Positions 25,025 to 33,086 of a stretch of 33,086 bases of DNA are shown piece after piece. Every line of letters starts with the position of its first letter. The first letter of the stretch is position 1. The notes under the pieces are model-generated. The model saw only the letters and a list, made by a program, of their open reading frames with translations, had not been told where the DNA came from and searched no databases. The stretch is from Halovivax sp. (GTDB lineage Archaea > Halobacteriota > Halobacteria > Halobacteriales > Natrialbaceae), in assembly GCA_007119345.1 (NCBI GenBank), contig SKPV01000203.1, positions 1 to 33,086 of the forward strand. Direction: 5' to 3'. Both the position numbers and the translations under genes were made by a program.

Positions 25025-26853
25025 ACCGCTTGCACCCGCTGAGCGCCGTCTCGGGGGCGATCAATCGGGGAATCCTCGGCTTTTTCGTCCCGTTCTTTCT
25101 GGTGTCCGTCGTCGGGGGCGCGCTGGAGGAGGTCCACCCCGCGATGGGGCTGATCCTCGGAGCGATCGGGTTCTTCGCGGGCGTCGGCTACGCGATCGCC
25201 TACTACTACCGGTTCGAGTACGGGCTCGCCGAGGACACGTTCGACATCGCTTCGGGCGTCATCGCTCGCCGGTCTCGGGAGATCCCGTATCGACGCATCC
25301 AGAACGTCGACATCAGTCAGAACGTCCTCTTTCAGCTGCTGGGTCTCGCGAGGGTCTCCATCGAAACCGCCGGTGGCGGCGGCACGGAAGCGTCGCTGAA
25401 CTTCGTGAGCGAGGACGAAGCCACCCGACTGCAACGAGAGATCAGGCGGATGACCGCCGCCGTGAACGGGGAGCGACGGGGGCGGCGACCGTCGCCCGAC
25501 GTGGTACCGACGGGCGAGGACGGACCGACGACGGCGAACGGGACCGCCGGCGAAGCGGGCGGAACGGAATCATCGGCGGGAGCTGCCCGGCGTGAGACAC
25601 TCGGGGAGGCGAGCGGTCGCGAACCCTCCCCGGCGAGTGGAGACGGACCGGCCGCCGACGAGCGGACGGTCGATGCGCGGGAGGGTGACGGGGACCCCCC
25701 GCAACGCGCAGTCCCGGACGACGGGCGAGCGGCGGACGACGGCGTGGACTCGGAATTCGCGCGCGCGTCGGACGATCCGACGGCCGCCGGTCGGGTCGAT
25801 TCCGGGTTGTCCGGGCGATTTCGGACGCGCCGGCTCTTCGAACTCTCCTCGCGGGAGCTGTTGCTGTACTCGTTCGCGTCGTTCCGGCCGGCCGCGCTGG
25901 CCGCGGTTGGATTCCTGGTGCTGTTCGCGACGGACTTCCTGATCCAGTACCTCGTGACCGCCGCCCAACCCGTGGGCGGTCCGGCGGCAATCGGCGACGG
26001 CACGACCGGGAGCTACGCCGTCCTCGGCGTCGTCTCGATGATTCACGCCGTGATCCTCACGTACTTCGTGAGCATCCTGTACACGTTCTTCGCCTACTAC
26101 GGGTTCCGGCTGGGCCAGACCGGCGACGATCTGGTCTACGAGCGGGGCCTGTTGCAACGGTACAGCGGGAGCATCCCGCTCGAGAAGGTCCAGTCGGTGA
26201 CGGTCACCGACAATCCGATCCAGCGACGCATCGACCACGCGGGCCTCTGGGTCGAGACCGCGGGCTACGGGCCGGAGAGCAACGGCGGCAGCCAGTCGGC
26301 GGTTCCGCTCGCGCGAGTACCGCGCGTCCACAACTTCGCCGAGCGGCTCACGGACCTCGAGGCACCGCTGTTCGAGCGGCCGACGACGGTGGCCCGGCGG
26401 CGGTACCTCGCGCGGTACTCGATCCTCGCCACCGTCCTCGTCGTCGCGGCCTACGGACTCTCGCTGATCACGCCGCTGTCGTCGTGGTATCTGGCTGGCG
26501 CCACCTACCTTCTCGTCCCGCCGGCCGCGCACCTCCGCTGGCACCACCTCGGCTACTACGTGGGGGAGGGGAACCTGGTGATCCGCGAGGGCTTCTGGAG
26601 CCGGAAGACGACCGTGATCCCCTACTACCGCGTCCAGACGGTCTCGACCAGGCGATCGATCTTCCAGCGCCGACTGGGACTGGCGTCGCTGGTCGTCGAC
26701 ACGGCGAGCTCGCGCACGTACTTCTGGTCGACGCCCACGATCCACGACGTGGACGTAGCGATCGCCCGCGAGATCAACGACGCCTCCCGCGAGCGCCTGC
26801 AAACCGCGTTGGAAGAGCGCTCGCAGGACGGTGGGTCGACGCCGTCGCTCTGA
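25021..26853 (+). CDS. YdbT-like protein with three bPH domains, copy 1
   Basis: A 610-residue membrane protein. It has three bPH_2 units, each after a pair of hydrophobic helices: residues about 60-140 (YYYRFEYGLAEDTFDIASGV, RRIQNVDISQNVLFQLLGLA), about 358-430 (YYGFRLGQTGDDLVYERGLL, PLEKVQSVTVTDNPIQRRI), and about 500-570 (GEGNLVIREGFWSRKTTVIP, YYRVQTVSTRRSIFQRRLGL). Between units 1 and 2 is a charged disordered linker of about 130 residues that includes ADERTVDAREGDGD. The start at 25021 overlaps the copy 1 YdbS-like stop by four bases. Probably forms a complex with that protein at the membrane (inference from coupling). Confidence 0.88.
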   Translation: MNRLHPLSAVSGAINRGILGFFVPFFLVSVVGGALEEVHPAMGLILGAIGFFAGVGYAIAYYYRFEYGLAEDTFDIASGVIARRSREIPYRRIQNVDISQNVLFQLLGLARVSIETAGGGGTEASLNFVSEDEATRLQREIRRMTAAVNGERRGRRPSPDVVPTGEDGPTTANGTAGEAGGTESSAGAARRETLGEASGREPSPASGDGPAADERTVDAREGDGDPPQRAVPDDGRAADDGVDSEFARASDDPTAAGRVDSGLSGRFRTRRLFELSSRELLLYSFASFRPAALAAVGFLVLFATDFLIQYLVTAAQPVGGPAAIGDGTTGSYAVLGVVSMIHAVILTYFVSILYTFFAYYGFRLGQTGDDLVYERGLLQRYSGSIPLEKVQSVTVTDNPIQRRIDHAGLWVETAGYGPESNGGSQSAVPLARVPRVHNFAERLTDLEAPLFERPTTVARRRYLARYSILATVLVVAAYGLSLITPLSSWYLAGATYLLVPPAAHLRWHHLGYYVGEGNLVIREGFWSRKTTVIPYYRVQTVSTRRSIFQRRLGLASLVVDTASSRTYFWSTPTIHDVDVAIAREINDASRERLQTALEERSQDGGSTPSL

Positions 26854-26894
26854 GCGTCGGAGTCCGAATCGGCCGTTCGGTTCGCTTTCGGTGG

Positions 26895-26902
26895 CTTTTA
26901 CC
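26895..26902 (+). promoter_or_regulatory. TATA box of fumC
   Basis: CTTTTACC centred about 28 bases before the ATG at 26926. Confidence 0.6.
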
Positions 26903-26925
26903 CCGCACGAGGGCAACCCCCTCGC

Positions 26926-28332
26926 ATGGCAGAAGAGTTCCGCACGGAAGAGGACAGCCTCGGCGAGATGCAGGTGCCGGCGGACGCGTACTGGGGGGCC
27001 CAAACCCAGCGCGCGCTGGAAAACTTCCCGATCTCCGGGATCTCGTTCGGCCGACGGTTCGTGCGCGCGCTCGGGGTCGTCAAGAAGGCCGCGGCGGAGG
27101 CGAACCGCGACCTCGAGCTCCTCGAGGACGACGTCGCCGAGGCCATCGTCGAAGCCGCCGACGAGGTGATCGCCGGCGAGCACGACGAGCAGTTCCCCGT
27201 CGACGTTTTCCAGACCGGATCGGGGACCTCCTCGAACATGAACGCCAACGAGGTGATCGCGAACCGGGCCGCCGAACTCACCGGTGCGGAGATCGGCGAC
27301 CGCGTCGTCCACCCGAACGACCACGTCAACTTCGGGCAGTCCTCGAACGACGTCATCCCCACCGCGATGCACGTCGCCTCGCTCGAGGCGATCGAGAAGG
27401 ACGTCATCCCGGCGCTGGACACGCTCCGCGAGCACTTGGACCGCAAGGCCGAGGAGTTCGACGACGTGGTGAAGACGGGACGGACGCACCTCCAGGACGC
27501 GACCCCCGTCACGCTCGGCCAGGAATTCGGCGGCTACCGGACCCAGATCGAGAAGGGGCTCGGTCGCGTCGACGACGTTCGCCCGCGACTCTCCGAACTC
27601 GCTCTCGGCGGCACCGCGACCGGAACCGGGCTGAACACGCACCCCGAGTTCCCCGGCCGGGCGGCCGAGTACATCACGAAGGAGACCGGCGTCCAGTTCC
27701 GCGAGGCCGACGATCACTTCGAGGCCCAGGCCGCTCACGACGCGATGGCCGAGGCCCACGGGGCGTTGCGGACCGTCGCCGGCTCGCTCAACAAGATCGC
27801 CAACGATCTTCGGCTCCTGGCTTCCGGCCCCCGGAACGGGCTGGGCGAGATCGAACAGCCCGAGAACCAGCCGGGTTCTTCGATCATGCCGGGCAAGATC
27901 AACCCCGTCATCGCGGAGGCGGTCAACCAGGTCCACAAGCAGGTCGTCGGCAACGACGCGGCCGTCGCGGCCGGCGCCGCCGAGGGGCAGCTCGATTTGA
28001 ACCTCTACAAACCGGTCTGTGCCCACAACTTCCTCCAGTCCGCCGAGCTGATCGCGAACGCGAGCGCGGTGTTCGCCGAGCGGTTCGTCGAGCCCCTCGA
28101 AGCCAACCGCGAGCACTGTCGCGACCAGGTCGAACAGTCGATGGCCCTGGCCACGTCGCTCAACGTCCACATCGGCTACGACCGCGCCAGCGAGGTGGCA
28201 AAGACGGCGTCGAAGGAGGGAAAGACCGTCCGCGAGGTCGCGCTCGAGAAGGGTTACCTCAGCGAGACGGAAGCCGACGAGGTACTCGACCCCGTGAAGA
28301 TGACTCGCAGGGGGATCCTCGGCGACGAGTAG
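26926..28332 (+). CDS. fumC: Class II fumarate hydratase
   Basis: A 468-residue cytoplasmic enzyme of the citric acid cycle that interconverts fumarate and L-malate. All key family sequences are present: TGSGTSSNMNANEVIANRA near 98-115, NDHVNFGQSSNDVIPTAMH near 130, GRTHLQDATPVTLGQEFGG near 185 with the catalytic His, and the superfamily signature GSSIMPGKINP near 316-326. The C-terminal domain ends MTRRGILGDE. Full length and oxygen-stable class II type, with no Fe-S cysteines. It has its own TATA box and sits between the two PH-domain pairs without obvious functional link. An aspartase reading is unlikely given the fumarase-specific context of these motifs. Confidence 0.96.
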   Translation: MAEEFRTEEDSLGEMQVPADAYWGAQTQRALENFPISGISFGRRFVRALGVVKKAAAEANRDLELLEDDVAEAIVEAADEVIAGEHDEQFPVDVFQTGSGTSSNMNANEVIANRAAELTGAEIGDRVVHPNDHVNFGQSSNDVIPTAMHVASLEAIEKDVIPALDTLREHLDRKAEEFDDVVKTGRTHLQDATPVTLGQEFGGYRTQIEKGLGRVDDVRPRLSELALGGTATGTGLNTHPEFPGRAAEYITKETGVQFREADDHFEAQAAHDAMAEAHGALRTVAGSLNKIANDLRLLASGPRNGLGEIEQPENQPGSSIMPGKINPVIAEAVNQVHKQVVGNDAAVAAGAAEGQLDLNLYKPVCAHNFLQSAELIANASAVFAERFVEPLEANREHCRDQVEQSMALATSLNVHIGYDRASEVAKTASKEGKTVREVALEKGYLSETEADEVLDPVKMTRRGILGDE

Positions 28333-28890
28333 CGGCCTCGATACTCGCCAGTCGTCGAACCGGCGGTCGTCGGGACGTACGTCGCCGGGGCGTCCATCGG
28401 CGGGCCGTCCGTCGGCGGGCCGACCTTCGGTGGACCGTTCGTCGGTGGGCGGTCTGCCCGAGGGGGCGCGTCGACGCTCAACACTCGCCGTCGCCCAATA
28501 CTCGCCGACGGGGTCGGGACCGACGTCGGTGGACGGCGAACCGACGGTGGGCCGGCGCACTCCCGCTCGCGTCCCGGGACGCGTCAGTCGATGCTGCGCA
28601 GTCCATCTCGACGCCCGTCGATCGCGGTCGATCCCGTTTCCCGTACGAACCGAACTGTCGAATATCGTTTAGTTTCCATTGTTAGTCTGTAGCACGCACC
28701 CTGGTTCGGAATCCCGAGAGCCCCGATTGACAGAAAACTGGGAACTCGAAGCGGAGTAAACTGCGGTTTCGGCCGGTCTTTTCTGCCTACACGTCTACCC
28801 CAAATCGACCGATTGAAGCCCGATCAGCGCCGCGGAATCCGAAATAAAGAAACCCAAGAGGTTTTGAGGGCGGGTGTCGTCAGACAATAT
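28333..28890. other. 558-bp intergenic region with degenerate repeats
   Basis: It follows fumC. The first 120 bases contain four degenerate 15-bp repeats; 28640-28870 is AT-richer and leads into the zinc-finger gene. No convincing gene is present; a frame that starts the zinc-finger protein at 28813 adds residues lacking family similarity. A weak TATA-like gttttgag at 28861-28868 sits about 27 bases before the ATG at 28891. Confidence 0.6.
28392..28451. repeat. Four degenerate 15-bp tandem repeats
   Basis: Units at 28392, 28407, 28422 and 28437 have the pattern gtccgtcggcgggcc with one to five substitutions. In the minus strand they would read DGPPTDGPPMD, a five-residue period, but no gene supports translation. 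Confidence 0.75.
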
Positions 28891-29124
28891 ATGCACACCT
28901 GTCGAAACTGCAACCAGTCGTTCCAGACCGAGCTCGCGCTGGAACTCCACCGGGACACCTGCGAGGAGGGCCAACTGTTCTGTCAGGTATGTGGTGATCG
29001 ATTTCGAGAGCGGATCGCGACCCAGGACGGGTGGCACTACGAGTGTCCGAACGACGATTGCGACGGGGCGGGTCTCCAGGAAGATCTCTTCAACGTCGAA
29101 GACGTCCGTACGGCGACGCACTGA
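28891..29124 (+). CDS. Small zinc-finger/zinc-ribbon protein (HVO_2901-like)
   Basis: A 77-residue protein rich in cysteine. Residues 4-24 are a C2H2/C2HC-type finger (CRNC, then LELHRDTC). Residues 32-58 are a second metal site: CQVCGDRFRER, then WHYECPNDDCDG. Small zinc-finger proteins of this kind are common and conserved in Halobacteria; the family name HVO_2901 is from memory. Roles are mostly unknown, with protein or nucleic acid contacts likely. The start MHTCRNC is chosen because the finger begins at once and a TATA-like element is about 27 bases upstream. Confidence 0.85.
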   Translation: MHTCRNCNQSFQTELALELHRDTCEEGQLFCQVCGDRFRERIATQDGWHYECPNDDCDGAGLQEDLFNVEDVRTATH

Positions 29125-29373
29125 CCGCGGACTCGATTTCACTCGCTCGGTGCCGACGGACGAGTCGCGGGGTCAGTTACGCTCGGTCTGGAGCGACAGT
29201 CCGAGACGTGTCGCGTCTAGGTCAGCGATTTTCGTGGATCGCGTTTCGAGGCCACCCTCGTTTCGGGTGACGTCCGTGCAGGAACGTGACGACCGAGACG
29301 CCTGCGACGTACTCGCCGGGGGTGTCGGACGGTCTGGCGACGAACACTTCACCGTGGACGTCTAACGTCGGGT

Positions 29374-29841
29374 ATGAACGACCTCGCCGCGTCAGCCGGA
29401 GGGTCGATCGAGTCGCGGGTCGATCTGGTCGATCCACGCGCGCCGCGGTTCGGTCAGGCGATAACGGCGACCCTGTTGCTCGCCGGTGCGGCGGCGGGAG
29501 CCCCGGCGCTCGTCTACGCCGTCGCCGCGATCCTCGGCCTGGCTGCGCTCACTCGCTGGCGCCTCGACCTCTACGCGGTCACCTGGCGCCGACTCGCGAT
29601 CCCGATCGTCGGCGCGCCGCCGGAGCGCGAACCGGCGACTCCCCACCGGTTCGCCAAACTCCTCGGCGCGGGCGGCTCGCTGATTGCGAGCCTCCTACTC
29701 GTGCTGGGGCTGTTTCTCCCGGGATTCGCGATCGCCGCGTTCGTCGGCCTGCTCGCCGCGCTGGGGGCGACGACCGGATTCTGCCTGGGATGTCAGATGT
29801 ACCGGCAAGTGTCGGTTCTGCGGAGGCGAGGCGTTCTGTGA
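29374..29841 (+). CDS. DUF4395 membrane protein
   Basis: A 155-residue integral membrane protein. It opens with the family sequence VDLVDPRAPRFGQAITATLL, has hydrophobic helices at about 27-60 and 95-140, and between them PATPHRFAKLLGAGGSL, the conserved DUF4395 segment. FCLGCQMY near the end carries a Cys pair. Such proteins occur beside thiol-redox or rhodanese genes in other organisms, but none is nearby here. Its TGA overlaps the GTG start of the next gene (GTGA), making it the first gene of the second PH operon. No clear TATA box was found upstream. Confidence 0.82.
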   Translation: MNDLAASAGGSIESRVDLVDPRAPRFGQAITATLLLAGAAAGAPALVYAVAAILGLAALTRWRLDLYAVTWRRLAIPIVGAPPEREPATPHRFAKLLGAGGSLIASLLLVLGLFLPGFAIAAFVGLLAALGATTGFCLGCQMYRQVSVLRRRGVL

Positions 29842-30443
29842 GCGATCCCGCCGAGCCGGACGAGCGGCCACCGGTCGATCATGACGAGCCCACCCTGTCG
29901 GAGGGCGACGAGCGGACCCCGTCGGAACGCGAGGAGCGGACCGACGAGGAGGCGACGGAGCGACTCAACCCCCGGGTTCGGATCGTCTGGCTCGTCGGGG
30001 CGACGATTCGCGCGTTCGTGGTCGGCGCCGTCTTGCTCGCCGGCGCGACGCTACTCACCGGCCCTGGCGCTCCCCTCGGCGCGCGGGATACCGTCGTCAC
30101 GGCCGCAGCGGCGCTGGCGGTCGCGTACGGGCTCGCTCGCGTCACCCACGCCTGGCTCCGGTACGGCGTCTGGCGCTTTCGGGTCCGCGAGGACGCCCTG
30201 TACATCGAGCGCGGCGTGTTCACGCGGATCAAAACGGTGGCCCCGTACGTCCGCGTCCAGCACGTCGACTCCCGTCGGGGCCCCATCGAGCGCGCCGTCG
30301 GCCTCGCCACCGTCGTGGTCTACACCGCGGGCTCGCGGAGCGCCGACGTCGCGATTCCCGGGCTCACCCCCGAGCGCGCCGAGGAACTCCGCGAGGAACT
30401 GCGCCGACTCGCGATCGAGAGCGAGGGCGACGACGCCGTATGA
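29838..30443 (+). CDS. YdbS-like bacterial-PH-domain membrane protein, copy 2
   Basis: A 201-residue paralogue of the first YdbS-like protein. Compared with copy 1 it has an extra N-terminal acidic tail of about 45 residues with DER repeats (PDERPPVDHDE, EGDERTPSEREERTDEE). Two transmembrane helices follow (about 55-105), then the bPH_2 domain: WRFRVREDALYIERGVFTRI, PYVRVQHVDSRRGPIERAVG, VVVYTAGSRSADVAIPGL. The start is a GTG that overlaps the DUF4395 stop by four bases; no in-frame ATG lies before the conserved domain. Its stop in turn overlaps the next ATG (ATGA), so three genes are chained. Confidence 0.85.
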   Translation: MSDPAEPDERPPVDHDEPTLSEGDERTPSEREERTDEEATERLNPRVRIVWLVGATIRAFVVGAVLLAGATLLTGPGAPLGARDTVVTAAAALAVAYGLARVTHAWLRYGVWRFRVREDALYIERGVFTRIKTVAPYVRVQHVDSRRGPIERAVGLATVVVYTAGSRSADVAIPGLTPERAEELREELRRLAIESEGDDAV

Positions 30444-32431
30444 GGCGGCTCCACCCGGCGTCGGTGCCGGTCCGATCGCTGTCCCGGAGCCTGAACCTCG
30501 GGTTTCTGTTCTTCCTCGTCGGAATCTTCGCCTCTCCTGGCGGGGCGGGGATGGACGTCGTCCGGGTCGGGCTGATGGTCCTCGTCGGCGTGGTCGTGGC
30601 CGTCGTCTACGAGGTCGCCTACTACAAGCGGTTTCGCTACGAACTAACGAGCGACACGTTCGACGTCACCTCCGGCGTGTTCGCGCGACGAAACCGCGAG
30701 GTACCGCTCCGGCGCATCCAGAACGTCGACATCCGACAGAACGTCCTCCAGCGAGCGCTCGGCCTGGCCGCGGTCCACGTCGAGAGTGCGGGCGGGGGGC
30801 AGACCGAGGTCTCGCTCCGGTTCGTTGCGGAAACCGAGGCCCAGCACCTCCAGCGAACGCTGCGTCGAGGCGCGGAGGGGGCCGACACGCGCGCCACCGA
30901 GCGACGGGCGGACACGGACTCGGATGCGGACGCGGAATCGACGGAGCGCGCCAGCGAGAGCCGTTCCGACGGACCTCGCGATCGTCGGGGGGTCCAGACT
31001 GACAGCGGTCGCGATCGGTTCGGAGATCGATCCGACGGACCTCGAGATCTCAGGGGTCGAACCGACCGACCCCGCGATCGCGAGGAACCCGAAACCGAAC
31101 TGCTCTTCGAGATACGGTCCCGCGAACTCGCGATTCTCAGCGTCTTCACGATCGACCCCGGCGCCAGTCTGCTGGCGACGATCGCGCTCTCGTTCGCCAG
31201 CGGCTTCGACCCGACGACCCTGGTTCCCGTCGACGCGCTCGAGGGCGGGTTACCGGGAACCGGGCTGGTGGTCCTGGGGTGGATCTTGCTGGTCTTTCTG
31301 CTCGTCGCCTGGGTCCTCAGCGCGATCCTCACGTTCAACCGCTACTACGGCTTCCGGCTCACGCGGGTCGGCGACGAGCTGTACTACGAGCGCGGATTGG
31401 CCCAACGCTACAGCGGCACGATTCCGCTAGAGAAGGTCCAGACGGTGACGGTCACCGAGTCGGTCCCGTTCCGGTGGTTCGGCTACGCCTCGCTCGCCGT
31501 CGAGACCGCCGGATACGCCCCCGGTCAGTCCGGCGGGCGGGGACAGGAATCGGCGATCCCGCTCGCCGGACGCGAGCGCGTGCTGGCGCTCGCTCGCTCG
31601 CTCGAGCCGTTCGGTGCCGTTCGGCTCCGCGCCATCCCGAAACGAGCCCGCGAACGGTACGCGATCCGGTACGCGTCGGTCGTCGGGCTCGCGATGGCGG
31701 CCGCGTACGCGGTCGCGTCCTACACCGTCTTCGAGCGGTGGTATCTCGTGGCCGGTTTCTTCCTTCTCGTGCCCGTCGCGGCCCACCTGAAGTGGCGCAG
31801 CCGCGGTTACAGCGCGGGCGACGGTTACTTCCTCGCGCGGACCGGCGTCTGGAAGCGCACGACCAAGGTGGTCCCCTACTACCGCGTCCAGTCGGTCGTC
31901 GACACGCGGACGATCTTCCAGCGCCGCCGCCGGCTCGCCACGATCACGGCTGACACGGCGAGTTCCGCGTCGTTCTTCGGGCGAGCGGCGAGCGCGATCG
32001 ACGCGGACGCCGCCCGCGCGTCCGCCCTCCGCGAGACGCTCGCGGAGAAGCTCTACGAACAGCTGCACGAGCGGGCCGAACGACGGCGGCGCCCCCTCAG
32101 CCACGCCTCCGCGCGCGGTGAAGCAGACCTTCCGTTCGACGGCGGCGTTGCCGGCAACCTGGGACCGGGCTCGACGGACGCGGTGCCGGTCGATCGCGTC
32201 GACTCGGGATCCGTCGATCCGTCGGCGGGTCCGCGCTCGAAGGTCCCTCGACCTGACGCGGCTACGGACCACGGGATCGAGGAACGATCGCGAGATGTCG
32301 ACGACGAGGGCTCCGAGGAGGCCGACCCGGCTCCACCGAACGCGGGCGATCCGGCGGCCGACCGAGACGACGGTGCGAACGACGGGTTCGGTTCGTCCGT
32401 CGAGGGCCCCGACGACGACGGACGCGACTGA
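30440..32431 (+). CDS. YdbT-like protein with three bPH domains, copy 2
   Basis: A 663-residue paralogue of the first YdbT-like protein with the same three bPH_2 units: about 60-140 (YYKRFRYELTSDTFDVTSGV, RRIQNVDIRQNVLQRALGLA), about 300-370 (YYGFRLTRVGDELYYERGLA, PLEKVQTVTVTESVPFRWFG) and about 450-520 (GYFLARTGVWKRTTKVVP, YYRVQSVVDTRTIFQRRRRL). The linker after unit 1 is Arg/Asp/Ser-rich with near-repeats (SDGPRDRRG, SDGPRDLRG). It also has a C-terminal acidic tail of about 100 residues that copy 1 lacks. Coupled by overlap to the YdbS-like gene. Paralogue identity is highest in the PH units. Confidence 0.87.
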   Translation: MRRLHPASVPVRSLSRSLNLGFLFFLVGIFASPGGAGMDVVRVGLMVLVGVVVAVVYEVAYYKRFRYELTSDTFDVTSGVFARRNREVPLRRIQNVDIRQNVLQRALGLAAVHVESAGGGQTEVSLRFVAETEAQHLQRTLRRGAEGADTRATERRADTDSDADAESTERASESRSDGPRDRRGVQTDSGRDRFGDRSDGPRDLRGRTDRPRDREEPETELLFEIRSRELAILSVFTIDPGASLLATIALSFASGFDPTTLVPVDALEGGLPGTGLVVLGWILLVFLLVAWVLSAILTFNRYYGFRLTRVGDELYYERGLAQRYSGTIPLEKVQTVTVTESVPFRWFGYASLAVETAGYAPGQSGGRGQESAIPLAGRERVLALARSLEPFGAVRLRAIPKRARERYAIRYASVVGLAMAAAYAVASYTVFERWYLVAGFFLLVPVAAHLKWRSRGYSAGDGYFLARTGVWKRTTKVVPYYRVQSVVDTRTIFQRRRRLATITADTASSASFFGRAASAIDADAARASALRETLAEKLYEQLHERAERRRRPLSHASARGEADLPFDGGVAGNLGPGSTDAVPVDRVDSGSVDPSAGPRSKVPRPDAATDHGIEERSRDVDDEGSEEADPAPPNAGDPAADRDDGANDGFGSSVEGPDDDGRD

Positions 32432-32435
32432 ACGG

Positions 32436-32443
32436 TTTTTTAC
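32436..32443 (+). promoter_or_regulatory. TATA box of gatE
   Basis: TTTTTTAC centred about 28 bases before the ATG at 32468. The T-run, five bases after the previous stop, could also serve as a poly-U transcription end. Confidence 0.55.
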
Positions 32444-32467
32444 CCTTCCGCCCCGCACCTCCCGCCG

Positions 32468-33086
32468 ATGAACGCAGACGACTACGAAGCGCTCGGGCTC
32501 GTCGCCGGGCTGGAGATCCACCAGCAACTCGACACGGCGACGAAGCTGTTTTGCTCCTGCCCGACGGAGCTGCGCGATCCCGAGGCGGGGACGCGCCGGT
32601 TCACCCGATACCTCCACCCGACCCGGAGCGAGCTCGGCGAGCTGGACGAGGCCGCGCTGGAAGAGAGTCGCGTCGACCGGGAGTTCGAGTACCTCGCGTA
32701 CGACTCGACCTGCCTCGTCGAGGAGGACGACGAGCCGCCGCATCCGCTCGACGGCGAGGCGCTGGAAACCGTCCTCGAGATCGCCCAGCTGCTGGACGCG
32801 CGACCGGTCGACCAGGCGCACGTGATGCGCAAACTGGTCGTCGACGGTTCGAACACGTCGGGGTTCCAGCGCTCGGCGCTGATCGCCACCGACGGCGAGA
32901 TCGAGACCGACGATGGATCGGTCGGCATCGAGGATCTGATGCTCGAAGAGGAGAGCGCCCAGCGGGTCGCCGAGACCGACGACGGCGTTCGCTACAGCCT
33001 CGACCGACTCGGCATTCCGCTCGTCGAAATCGGCACGAGTCCGGACATCCGGTCGCCGGAGCAGGCCCGCGAAGCGGCCGAGCGAA
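32468..33086 (+). CDS. gatE: Archaeal Glu-tRNA(Gln) amidotransferase subunit E (3' end outside window)
   Basis: The first 206 codons of GatE, the archaea-specific tRNA-binding kinase subunit that works with GatD to convert Glu-tRNA(Gln) to Gln-tRNA(Gln). The start reads YEALGLVAGLEIHQQLDT followed by KLFCSCPTELRD, and later ELGELDEAALEE, TCLVEEDDEPPHPL, HVMRKLVVDGSNTSGFQRSA and RLGIPLVEIGTSPDI. The KLFCSCP and SNTSGFQR segments separate GatE from bacterial GatB. No stop codon occurs before the window ends. Confidence 0.95.
   Translation, partial: MNADDYEALGLVAGLEIHQQLDTATKLFCSCPTELRDPEAGTRRFTRYLHPTRSELGELDEAALEESRVDREFEYLAYDSTCLVEEDDEPPHPLDGEALETVLEIAQLLDARPVDQAHVMRKLVVDGSNTSGFQRSALIATDGEIETDDGSVGIEDLMLEEESAQRVAETDDGVRYSLDRLGIPLVEIGTSPDIRSPEQAREAAER

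Noticed and set aside
25570..28560. Very long minus-strand open frame (996 codons) opposite the YdbT-like gene and fumC
   Set aside because: The plus strand encodes unmistakable fumarase and PH-domain proteins; the antisense frame is open only because of high GC3 codon bias and has no family motif.

Overview
The window looks like a chromosomal segment of a halophilic archaeon (class Halobacteria). The evidence is high GC with strongly acidic proteins, archaeal markers (Dph2, SRP19, Gar1, a presenilin-type protease, the GatE amidotransferase subunit), haloarchaeal families (HalX, DUF7344, DUF5805, PGF-CTERM) and TATA boxes about 27-29 bases before start codons, as expected for leaderless mRNAs. 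No rRNA, tRNA, CRISPR array or complete insertion sequence was recognised. The genus cannot be fixed from sequence alone.

Layout. 1-3.6 kb: the 3' end of an Fe-S/FAD oxidoreductase, a HalX protein with a degenerate receiver domain, dph2, and a two-domain DUF7344 regulator. 3.7-6.5 kb: a UlaG-like metallo-hydrolase preceded by three tandem 26-bp repeats that end at its TATA box, then a 599-residue coiled-coil protein. 6.5-11.3 kb: a gene-poor stretch holding only a tyrosine recombinase and its overlapping DUF5805 partner, flanked by about 1.8 and 1.5 kb of non-coding DNA. The right flank carries a cluster of perfect inverted repeats. 11.3-14.8 kb: a cobalamin-type import locus, btuD-btuC divergent from btuF across one palindromic TATA element. 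14.9-19.3 kb: housekeeping genes srp19, gar1, a presenilin-family protease, cysS, a small haloarchaeal protein and bolA. 19.4-24.1 kb: a four-gene CUT1 sugar ABC importer on the minus strand. 24.5-32.4 kb: two paralogous pairs of bacterial-PH-domain membrane proteins (YdbS-like and YdbT-like) flanking fumC, a zinc-ribbon protein and a DUF4395 protein. 32.4 kb to the end: the start of gatE.

How genes work together. BtuF captures the ligand at the cell surface, BtuC passes it across the membrane and BtuD supplies ATP. The sugar importer follows the same logic in a single transcriptional unit. The two PH pairs are each translationally coupled by 4-base overlaps and probably form membrane complexes. 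The recombinase and DUF5805 genes overlap by 8 bases and are presumably co-expressed.

The most interesting unexplained structures are the promoter-abutting 26-bp repeats (3730-3807), the inverted-repeat cluster (10178-10479) beside the recombinase locus, the duplicated PH modules, and recurring 15-bp-period minisatellites that encode acidic linkers in unrelated membrane proteins.
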